From positions 2,728,001-2,792,000 of the forward strand of contig CM018604.1 in assembly GCA_009192285.1 (NCBI GenBank): 64,000 nucleotides of DNA, written 5' to 3'. Below, one piece after another: positions 12,206 to 21,403 of the stretch (the first letter of the stretch is position 1; each line of letters begins with the position of its first letter). The DNA is from Morchella semilibera (Eukaryota; Ascomycota; Pezizomycetes; Pezizales; Morchellaceae). The notes under the pieces are model-generated. The model was not told where the DNA came from, ran no database searches, and saw nothing but the letters and a program-made list of their open reading frames with translations. A program made the translations under genes and the position numbers.

Positions 12206-12507
12206 ATGTCGGCGCGCGCTGGATTCATTGTGCAGCGAATCTTCCCCCTTTTTTCTTATATTTTATTTATTTATTTATTTATTTTTGGGAGGGGGGGGGG
12301 GGGAGGCGTTCTATATCTATCGCGGAGTTATTACTTGGGTGCGCTATGAGTCGCGCGGGCTTTTATTTGTGACTGTATCAATATATCGGGCGGGCGGGGT
12401 AAAGACTACATGTATCCTCATAACCTCACAACATCTTATCTGTATCTACTACATACACCGGCCTATCATATTTGCAAAGAATCCACGCGTGAAGAATAAG
12501 CCCAGGC

Positions 12508-14618
12508 ATGGGAAACAAAAAGTGGTTGGATGCCACCAACGTCGCACCCCATCCCATACGTGAAAGATATCTCGCGTGCGCGCGCAGCATCGCACGCGCA
12601 AGATTCAACATTAAGCTGCACGATTGGCAGGCGTCCGCTATCGCGGATGTACTGATGCACCAAGACGTCGTTGTTAGCGCAGGAACGGGCTCAGGAAAGA
12701 GCATTATCTTCCAGACTCTACCATATACTGTGGAGAATGGGGTTGTCCTGGTGATATCTCCACTCCTGAGCATAATGCATGATCAGGCAAGTACTGTAAT
12801 TACCATAACCAGCGCGCAGAATATCTAGCGTGCATAGTACGATATATCCTGACCTTCTTACCACAGACATCATGGCTTCAATCCAACCAAATTGATGCTA
12901 TCGCACTTACCGCAGCGGAGATCCACGCGCGCCCTGAAGTTTGGCGTGAGGTCAGTGAGGGTAGATATCGTCTTGTCTATGCATCTCCAGAGGTCCTTCT
13001 CACCTCTGGGTCGTACTTTTGGACTCACATACTGCGGAAACGCTGCACGTTCAAGGACAATCTCCTTGCGATAGTTGTGGATGAAGCACATGTTGTGTGG
13101 GGATATCGAAACTTCCGCCAGGAGTATAGCAACCTGAGCGATTTCCGCGCGCACTTGCGCAGTACCCCCGTCCTCGCTCTATCCGCGACTCTCACACCCA
13201 ACGTATTAGGCTATATTCATAAGATTTTACTGCTAGCGTCGCCGGCGATAATATATCGGCAGCCAATCGGCCGTGCTAACGTTACACTTATGGTAATACC
13301 TATTAGGCAGGGTTTACTAGCTGCGCAGCATGAGCTTGACTTCCTGATAGACAGACGAGCGTACACCGGCTCTATGATTCAAAAGGCATTTGTATTCGTG
13401 GACAACATTGATAGCGCACATGCAATAGCGCGCTATCTACGGAACCTCCTTCACCCGCAGCTATCAATGCATGCCCAGGAGCTCATTAAAGTTATGAGCG
13501 CATCTCTGGAGCCATCCACTCGTGCGCAATATATGGCGGGTTTGAAAGACGGTGTACACCGCATATTTGTGGGCACAGAGGTTTTTGCTATGGGCATCAA
13601 CTTCCCGGACATTGATATCATCGTACAGTGGGGAATAGTGCCACATCTCACGCTCGCTGCGATATGGCAGCGCATTGGCCGCGCGGCAAGGGACTTGAAA
13701 CGCCGAGCAGTGGCATGCATATTTGTGCAGGAGCGATATATTCTACCGGAGGAAAACGACTGCCCTGGGAATGAGCAGGGGTTCTACTTTGGATGGCGGC
13801 GTGCAGCCAATCCCGCGCAGAGGCAGTCAGTGGAGGAGTTTCTTGGTTCTTTGTACAGATCACCCGAGGCAGGTATACGGTGCGCGCTAGATAATATCGA
13901 CCCTGCACTTGTCTGGTTTCTGAACACAGCTGGGTGTCGTTGGCGGGCTGGTGTCTGCGCTTTTGGGGACTCTGCAGGCTGGATATCAGGCGCAGGTATT
14001 CCCGCGCCACCGAACGCTGGTGGGTTGTCTAATTGTTGTGATAACTGTTTCTTCCAAGATGCTGTAGAATGGGAGGACGGAGATTGTTTCATAGGGCTTG
14101 CGGATATTAGGCGGTCTATACGGTATACCTATACAGCGGAGTACAGCGAGGCCCAGTACTGTGCCCTATTCGAGAAGAATATTGAAGCGGCGAGGGAAAA
14201 GAATCTTGCGCCCTGCAGATCGGACGTTTTGTGGGCGCGGGAGAAGCTGGTGGAATGGCGCGCAACTGAATACAATTCCTGGGTACGCCAGTTATATCCC
14301 TCGCTGGAGCAAACAGATCTTCTCAGTGATGATTCCATCGCCAACATCACAGGGGAGCTGTTCACTATCGATAGTCCAGCAACCTTGTCTAAAGCATTGG
14401 CGCCTGTGGTGCGCCTAGATTGCTCCATCCTCCAGCCCTCCACACAATCGTTACTATCTTGCATCGCTAGTATCAAGGTAGAGATTTCCCCGCAAAGACG
14501 CGAGCACGTACAGCCACAGCCTAGAAAGTACGATTTCACTTTTATTGAGGGGCACCCCCGGAAACCCCGAGCAGGCATCACTGCTAGAAGTTCAGCGCGC
14601 TATCGCAGCTACAGATAA
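12508..14618 (+). CDS. RecQ-like superfamily 2 DNA helicase of the mobile block
   Basis: Two exons, 12508-12786 and 12867-14618, joined in frame by an 80 bp GC-AG intron (donor GCAAGT, acceptor CCACAG), give 676 residues. Motif Q-like HDWQ is at residues 38-41, Walker A GTGSGKS at 59-65, DEAH at 165-168 followed by VVWG, motif III LSATLTP, and the C-terminal half has VGTEVFAMGINFPD and a QRIGRAAR arginine-finger motif. A Cys cluster SNCCDNC near residues 482-487 matches the zinc-binding region of RecQ proteins. It should unwind DNA using ATP. It resembles fungal telomere-linked RecQ-like helicases more than cellular RecQ. An overlapping basic frame (14545-14850) may be the true C-terminus if the GGGGCACCCCC tract holds an indel. 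The 5' half recurs at 16688-17384. Confidence 0.85.
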
Positions 14619-14924
14619 AGCTAAAGGAGAGCGTGCGCTACAAAGGAGGACTGTTGCAGCGTCACGAAAGGCGCGAGAGCAGGTTGAATCAAGGGCAGTA
14701 GCAAGCTGGAACGAGAAAGCAAAGGGATTAAACCTGCCACTAAGGCCACAGATAGGGTTGCGCGCGTGCAAAGTCAGGGCCGCTGCTTCAGTACGCACCA
14801 GCAAAAAAACATCACGCGCCGCAAAAGAAAGAGTACATGTAGTTAGATAAGATATGTATTAACTCAATATACACATTAATATGCGCGCAGCACATACAGC
14901 GCGGATGGGTTTCCGCGCCCTTTC

Positions 14925-15326
14925 TCAAAGGTCGATGCAACCAAGAAATGCCAGCAATTTTCGCCTGCGCGCCGCAGCAGTATTCGCGGCTGTATAGTTG
15001 AGCCAAGGTATATGAGTTAATCCATAATGTGTTGAGATGGTACCCATTTGCGCGGGAGTCATGGCTAGTAACTCCTCGTGATTGCGCGGGAAGTTAGGTC
15101 CAGGGCTAGAGCCATCTATATGTTGCAAAGGTATCCAAACCTCCCTTGATCCGCCCATATATATTGCGCGATTGATTCGCCGCGCTTGCACATTATATAG
15201 ATGGGCTCTAACCTCTATCAATTGGTTGAGTATCTGACGGCCAGTAGCGAGCGCTGCCGGGCCGACTGCAAAATCCACATCAACCGCATATTGAATAGGA
15301 TGGTTCAGTACCAGTGGGGCTGCCAT
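14925..15326 (-). CDS. Small conserved ORF of the helicase block, 133 aa
   Basis: Minus-strand ORF ending the helicase side of the block, convergent with the helicase gene. It starts MAAPLVLNHPIQYAVDVDF and is moderately hydrophobic with no signal peptide or clear domain. It has a basic Ala/Arg-rich patch near the C-terminus (AANTAAARRRK). A second copy occurs at about 20620-21033, where two single-base insertions break the frame (20516-20821 is the remaining open part). Repetition supports it as part of the element, but I cannot assign a function. Confidence 0.45.
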   Translation of the reverse strand: MAAPLVLNHPIQYAVDVDFAVGPAALATGRQILNQLIEVRAHLYNVQARRINRAIYMGGSREVWIPLQHIDGSSPGPNFPRNHEELLAMTPAQMGTISTHYGLTHIPWLNYTAANTAAARRRKLLAFLGCIDL

Positions 15327-15409
15327 AGCTTGTGTATTGCTGCCTGTTGGGCATTGGTCCAGTTTGCCCCGAGTATGCCCCCAAGCCCTGAATTTATAAC
15401 ATACACTTT

Positions 15410-15546
15410 CATCAGCAAGACTTCATTTGTCTCCTGATGTCTCCTGAGTCTCAGGAGACTCAAAGAATATCCAGGAGTCTCAGGAGACTCTCAGGAGACC
15501 CGGGAGACTGTTGGGAGACTCCAGTCACAAGTTGAGTTTGCTGATG
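15410..15546. mobile_element. MITE, CATCAGCAA family, copy 1 (137 bp)
   Basis: Non-coding insertion with terminal inverted repeats: CATCAGCAAG at the left and TTGCTGATG at the right. The interior is made of CTCAGGAGACT repeats. It is flanked by TT on both sides. The near-identical sequence at 21110-21120 lacks it and has a single TT, which is a direct empty site. A second family member lies at 47470-47578. Confidence 0.85.
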
Positions 15547-15548
15547 TT

Positions 15549-15762
15549 ATATACAAAGAAACCAGCGCGCACCCAAACCATCAGCTCTGACAAAGAAACC
15601 AGCGCGCACCCAAGCCATCTGCTCTGACAAAGAAACCAGCATACAGCTAAACCATTTGATAAAGAAACTAGCGTTGTGGCGCGTAGCTAAGCTAATAGCT
15701 CGGATAAAGAAACCAGCGCGTAGGGATAAAGAAACCAGCGCGCAGCTAAACCATCAGGCAAA
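15549..15762 (+). repeat. Tandem repeat with AAAGAAACCAGCGCGC core
   Basis: Six imperfect units, about 22-45 bp each, start with AAAGAAACCAGCGCGC or AAAGAAACTAGCG and continue with CACCCAAACCATC-like text. The array recurs at 21118-21328, where it runs on into unique sequence. Copy 1 stops abruptly at the N. Confidence 0.8.
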
Positions 15763-15763
15763 N
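15763..15763. other. Single ambiguous base, assembly join
   Basis: The only N in the window. To its left the tandem array ends mid-unit; to its right the text restarts inside the EAPK-protein gene (equivalent to position 11584). This is what a scaffolder leaves when two overlapping contigs are placed end to end. Confidence 0.85.
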
Positions 15764-16385
15764 TGTGCGCCCGGGCTCCAGTTATACATTTGGCGGTAAA
15801 CCCCAGCACGAGCGCGTGGAATCGGGCGCGCGCGGCCCCATGGCAGACCGTTATAAGAGAGCATCACCTTTGAGATCGACGGTGGTGAGGGTAACCCCTG
15901 ATCGCGCGAGTGGGGCGGATTCTGCACCGTCACCTCTATCAAGAGAATACAACCCATACGGCTCTCCTAAGGACGTGAATACTGCGTTCTACAAGCCAAC
16001 AACACCTAGCGAAGGCGGGAGTACCGTCCCCGATGAACATTACTACGAAAGAACCCCCTTGGTCGACGATTTGGGTGCCAAAAGCTACTGGGGGATGCAG
16101 GGCGCGCAGAGCGCTGGGGGTGCTAGTAGGCAGAAGGCTACCGACACGCAAACAGCCCTCGCAGCCATACCTGAAAGACACTCCGCGACGCCTACGCCTA
16201 ATAACCCCGCGCAGGGTGATACTCGGGAGGATTTGGAGGAGATCGGGAACCCCGCGCTGGTTAGCGCCGCGCGAGATAGCCCGCGCCGGGTTTCACCGAG
16301 GATTGATAACTGGGTGCGCCAAACCGTAGAGACAACGGATTTGGAAGGAGAGGGAAGAGAAGTGGGTGTGACTAAAACAGAGTGA
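15764..16385 (+). pseudogene. 3' part of EAPK-repeat protein gene, second copy
   Basis: Starts at the N without its 5' end and codes for the last 206 residues of the protein described at 9843-12205, differing by one Met/Thr change near the end. It is partial because the contig begins here, so it need not be a real pseudogene. Confidence 0.8.
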
Positions 16386-16687
16386 ATGTCGGCGCGCGCT
16401 GGATTCATTGTGCAGCGAATCTTCCCCCTTTTTTCTTATATTTTATTTATTTATTTATTTATTTTTGGGAGGGGGGGGGGGGGGGGCGTTCTATATCTAT
16501 CGCGGAGTTATTACTTGGGTGCGCTATGAGTCGCGCGGGCTTTTATTTGTGACTGTATCAATATATCGGGCGGGCGGGGTAAAGACTACATGTATCCTCA
16601 TAACCTCACAACATCTTATCTGTATCTACTACATACACCGGCCTATCATATTTGCAAAGAATCCACGCGTGAAGAATAAGCCCAGGC

Positions 16688-17384
16688 ATGGGAAACAAAA
16701 AGTGGTTGGATGCCACCAACGTCGCACCCCATCCCATACGTGAAAGATATCTCGCGTGCGCGCGCAGCATCGCACGCGCAAGATTCAACATTAAGCTGCA
16801 CGATTGGCAGGCGTCCGCTATCGCGGATGTACTGATGCACCAAGACGTCGTTGTTAGCGCAGGAACGGGCTCAGGAAAGAGCATTATCTTCCAGACTCTA
16901 CCATATACTGTGGAGAATGGGGTTGTCCTGGTGATATCTCCACTCCTGAGCATAATGCATGATCAGGCAAGTACTGTAATTACCATAACCAGCGCGCAGA
17001 ATATCTAGCGTGCATAGTACGATATATCCTGACCTTCTTACCACAGACATCATGGCTTCAATCCAACCAAATTGATGCTATCGCACTTACCGCAGCGGAG
17101 ATCCACGCGCGCCCTGAAGTTTGGCGTGAGGTCAGTGAGGGTAGATATCGTCTTGTCTATGCATCTCCAGAGGTCCTTCTCACCTCTGGGTCGTACTTTT
17201 GGACTCACATACTGCGGAAACGCTGCACGTTCAAGGACAATCTCCTTGCGATAGTTGTGGATGAAGCACATGTTGTGTGGGGATATCGAAACTTCCGCCA
17301 GGAGTATAGCAACCTGAGCGATTTCCGCGCGCACTTGCGCAGTACCCCCGTCCTCGCTCTATCCGCGACTCTCACACCCAACGT
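16688..17384 (+). pseudogene. 5' part of RecQ-like helicase gene, second copy
   Basis: Exon 1 (16688-16966), the GC-AG intron (16967-17046) and the first 338 bp of exon 2 are the same as in copy 1, including Walker A and DEAH. Identity stops exactly after CCCAACGT in motif III, and the frame is then lost. Confidence 0.8.
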
Positions 17385-20350
17385 CCTCCTCTCTCCTACA
17401 AAATCGTCCACTGTCGTTCACAATGCCAACGGTCCTATCCCCGGAAGACCTTCTGGCTTGCTTGCACACACCCGAAAGTATAATGAGTGCTTAATATTAA
17501 AGTCACAATCTTCTCTGCTAAGCCCAACGCCGATGTGGGCCGAGACCCGACTAAAATAAAGAAATCGTGCAAGCTGCCAAGTTACACTACGGATCCACCC
17601 AATTCATGGCTGGTGCTGCATTTCGTACCTTACTAGCCCGTGACTCAACGTATTACACCCTTATGAGTGACCCCCCAAATAACCCACTATTGAAGGTAGG
17701 CAGGTCGTATATACTAAGCCTCGGCCGGCAGCATGTCACAGTAGCTTGGTTCTTGTATTATGCCTAGAAGCAGATCATCAAAGACGAAGCGTAGCATACC
17801 TTTAGAGGGACATACGAAATGAGACTCAAAAAGAGCACTCTGTATTCGGTGAGGCACCACCACACATAATGAATAGCGCTGTACGCTTATCATATGGCAC
17901 TAAATTAGTAGGCCAGCCAGGAAGATCTCTTCATCCGGAAATCCTCTCTTCAGCGAAATTTGGCGAGCTCTTATAAAAAATGCACATGTCCAGTTGTAGT
18001 CTTCAATTAAAGTAGGCATAATGCACAAATTCCTCTGGAAAGCCCCTCTTGGCGTCAGTCCAGTAATTCTTTGAGCCGACATATATGGAGGCGCTCTTCG
18101 AACATCGGCCGGAACGGGCTGAAGTATACAGAGTAATAGTAAATCGATCACGGCATACTTATGATGTGGGAACCTACAGGTCAGTAGGTATGGTCACTAT
18201 TTATAGAGGTGCCAAACATACTCGTTCTAACACAGGGAACATAAATTCGAATTTACTTATTCTCATTCGTGGGCTCAACAAGTTGCCGGGCGAATAACGA
18301 TAGGGCCCAACATCTCACGCTCTGCCTGCAAATACGATTGCCGCCTACGGATCAATGCTGGATCTGCTAACGCGCTGCGACGCATGGAGCATATAAAGGG
18401 AACCTATGAACACGTCCTGACGCAACCAGGCCAGCAAGAAAAGTCGAGCCGCTTGTCATGTAAATTTTGTGGCAAGCGGGACGCGGTAGGGTGAGAATGT
18501 CTTGTCTACCCGATCGTTCAGGGAGGCACAATAATGGCACTTTTGGGCACCTTAGGGATAATCAAACCGGAGCACGAGAGCGGGTTACCGTACCTATGTT
18601 ACTGTTTATAGTTGGATGCGAGGACAGACGTGGTCAAGTCCAATTGCTCTATATATGCGCCCTAGGGCAAAACGCATAAGTTGCAAGTTGTCGTCAAGGA
18701 GTGTTCTAGTATAGGTTTTTCCTCTTATGTAAATCCATAATCGGTTAAACTAAGTGGACGGGAACCCCGAGGCAGGGTGAGTAGAATGTCCATGATTGGA
18801 TAAAAATATGTTGAGGGAGGACAGGGAGGGCGGTGAGGCCGGGGGATGGACGGGGGAAACCGCTGAAGCGGAGAGTTACCTGATGTGTCAACACTGTGTT
18901 ACTGGCTGCACTTGTGGTGTGTGGTTTCGTTGGAATTCAGCAGGCCTGTGGGTTGGATTAGTTAAGAGCTAAGGAATTCTATATAGTATGAAACGTAATG
19001 TGGATTTAACCTCAAGGGCTGGTGTCTGCGCTTTTGGGGATCTGGGGGCAGGCTGGAATATCAGGGCGCAGGTATTCCTGCCCAAACTGCTTGGTTTGTA
19101 TGTTACGAACGCTGGTCGGGACCTTTGGTAGAGGGAGCGTGTAGTGGTCTGCCAGCTTAGCTTTGGATCCTTAACATCCTCTGGACTTCCCGGGCTCGGA
19201 CTAGTAACTTGGTTTACTAGTCGTTCCTCCACAGAGGATCCAATCAGGTGGTTAGGATGACACTCTTATCCTTTATATAGAAATGGGAGTGGAAAGACTA
19301 AAAGTCCCTGGAATAGGTAATGTGCGGTTTGTCGCAGATATTGAAAGGGCGGCGCCTCTATGGGGTGAGACTTAGGGGGAATATGTAGAGGTTCGTTATA
19401 TGATAATTTGCGTAGGGATAATATTGAGTTCTAAACTATATGTTATCCGAGTAATTCCATTAGATTTTTAGTCGTATGTAAAGTAGTCTCGAGCGGCGCC
19501 TTTGCCGGTATTACCATATAGGTGCCTTATTCGGGGTTTTATAGTCTTACCGAGGTACATAGGAAATTAGACTTCGAGCTACTTGCGCGAATCGAATATA
19601 AAATTAAAAGAATCTCCTAGCGCCATTGTGGCAGGATCGAGGAGAAGATCAAATACGCGTTGCAATGTGCAAATAGTCTGTTTTTCACAAAGGGTTATAT
19701 TTTTGGGTAGGGGCTCGCGTTTAGTAGAATAGTAAAGGCTCCGGGTGGAAATGGCGCGGCCAACTTGAAATTAGCAATTGTCTTATTGGGTAAACGCAAG
19801 TTATATCCCCTCAGCCCTGGAAAGCACAGATCTTCTCAAGTCTGACCTTGGAGCTTTCCATGTAATATTGAGCAATCTCGCAACCTAGAGGGTGGCGAAT
19901 GAGTGTCTAGTTTCATCCAGATCGTGTCGGAAGTATTCGCATGTCGCTTACAGCGATATCCGCAACTTTACTCACAATGATGCAAATATTGGGTGACGCC
20001 TTTTGGAGTGTAGCGTCCTTCAGATTGTCAGTAACACCTCACTACCCTCGCTCATGGCATAAGATCAAAACCACATCGTTAACTAATTGAATGCGAGGTG
20101 CTTCAGTAGGAAGCGCTTCAGAATATAATTTATCCCCGGCAAAAGACGCGAAGCTGAAACGCAGGAATACTACGCCAAAATGCAAAGCCTAAAGGAAAAG
20201 TACCAGATTTTCCAACTTTTTACCTTCGTAGGGGCATCCACCGGAAAACCGCTCAAGAGCCAGGCAATCCTAACTGCATAGAAGTTCACGGGCGCTTCGG
20301 GCAGCTACAGGGATAAAGCTAAAAAAAGGAGAAAGAAGTGCGCTACCAGG
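17385..20350. other. Corrupted counterpart of the helicase 3' half
   Basis: Copy 1 has 1441 bp here; copy 2 has 2966 bp. No long ORF exists. Islands still align with copy 1: 19019-19085 with 13948-14003, and 19749-19850 with about 14255-14330. In those islands the differences are mostly inserted bases. The pattern resembles uncorrected long-read sequence more than biological decay. Confidence 0.65.
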
Positions 20351-20515
20351 AGGACTGTTGCAGCGTCACGAAAGGCGCGAGAGCAGGTTGAATCAAGGGC
20401 AGTAGCAAGCTGGAACGAGAAAGCAAAGGGATTAAACCTGCCACTAAGGCCACAGATAGGGTTGCGCGCGTGCAAAGTCAGGGCCGCTGCTTCAGTACGC
20501 ACCAGCAAAAAAACA

Positions 20516-20821
20516 TCACGCGCCGCAAAAGAAAGAGTACATGTAGTTAGATAAGATATGTATTAACTCAATATACACATTAATATGCGCGCAGCACATA
20601 CAGCGCGGATGGGTTTCCGCGCCCTTTCTCAAAGGTCGATGCAACCAAGAAATGCCAGCAATTTTCGCCTGCGCGCCGCAGCAGTATTCGCGGCTGTATA
20701 GTTGAGCCAAGGTATATGAGTTAATCCATAATGTGTTGAGATGGTACCCATTTGCGCGGGAGTCATGGCTAGTAACTCCTCGTGATTGCGCGGGAAAGTT
20801 AGGGTCCAGGGCTAGAGCCAT
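20516..20821 (-). pseudogene. Small conserved ORF, second copy, frameshifted
   Basis: Counterpart of 14925-15326. Extra A and G bases in the segment around 20796-20805 and a missing C near 20860 break the frame compared with copy 1. The downstream (C-terminal) part keeps the same peptide up to the stop region. Confidence 0.7.
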
Positions 20822-21117
20822 CTATATGTTGCAAAGGTATCCAAACCTCCCTTGATCCGCCATATATATTGCGCGATTGATTCGCCGCGCTTGCACATTA
20901 TATAGATGGGCTCTAACCTCTATCAATTGGTTGAGTATCTGGCGGCCAGTAGCGAGCGCTGCCGGGCCGACTGCAAAATCCACAATCAACCGCATATTGA
21001 ATAGGATGGTTCAGTACCAGTGGGGCTGCCATAGCTTGTGTATTGCTGCCTGTTGGGCATTGGTCCAGTTTGCCCCGAGTATGCCCCCAAGCCCTGAATT
21101 TATAACATACACTTTAT

Positions 21118-21328
21118 ATACAAAGAAACCAGCGCGCACCCAAACCATCAGCTCTGACAAAGAAACCAGCGCGCACCCAAGCCATCTGCTCTGACAAAGA
21201 AACCAGCATACAGCTAAACCCATTTGATAAAGAAACTAGCGTGTGGCGCGTAGCTAAGCTATAGCTCGGATAAAGAAACCAGCGCGTAGGGATAAAGAAA
21301 CCAGCGCGCAGCTAAACCATCAGGCAAA
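21118..21328 (+). repeat. Tandem AAAGAAACCAGCGCGC array, second copy
   Basis: Same units as 15549-15762 with small indels. Here the array continues past the point where copy 1 was cut, with one more AAAGAAACC at 21327-21335, then runs into the 3' flank of the DUF6589-like gene. Confidence 0.75.
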
Positions 21329-21403
21329 GAAACCATTAGAGAAGATCGTCTAGGCCGGCATGTGGGCCTAACATGTCAGGATCTAGATCCTCTTCTATCT
21401 CTA

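Larger units (their letters stand above)
15764..21328. repeat. Second copy of 11584-15762 in direct orientation
   Basis: 15764-17384 matches 11584-13204 at a constant offset of 4180 with only a few differences (T12156/C16336, A12304/G16484). After a corrupted middle (17385-20350), 20351-21328 again matches 14646-15762, minus the 137 bp MITE and with a few single-base insertions. Either a tandem duplication or, more likely, two haplotype contigs of one locus. Confidence 0.85.

Noticed and set aside
15400-15546. CTCAGGAGACT repeats with regular spacing, considered as a CRISPR-like array
   Set aside because: Units are contiguous without unique spacers, the host is eukaryotic, and the block has TIRs and an empty site: it is a MITE.
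17385-20350. RIP-mutated or rapidly decaying helicase pseudogene
   Set aside because: Differences from copy 1 are mainly insertions, not C-to-T transitions, and the length doubles; sequencing noise explains this better.
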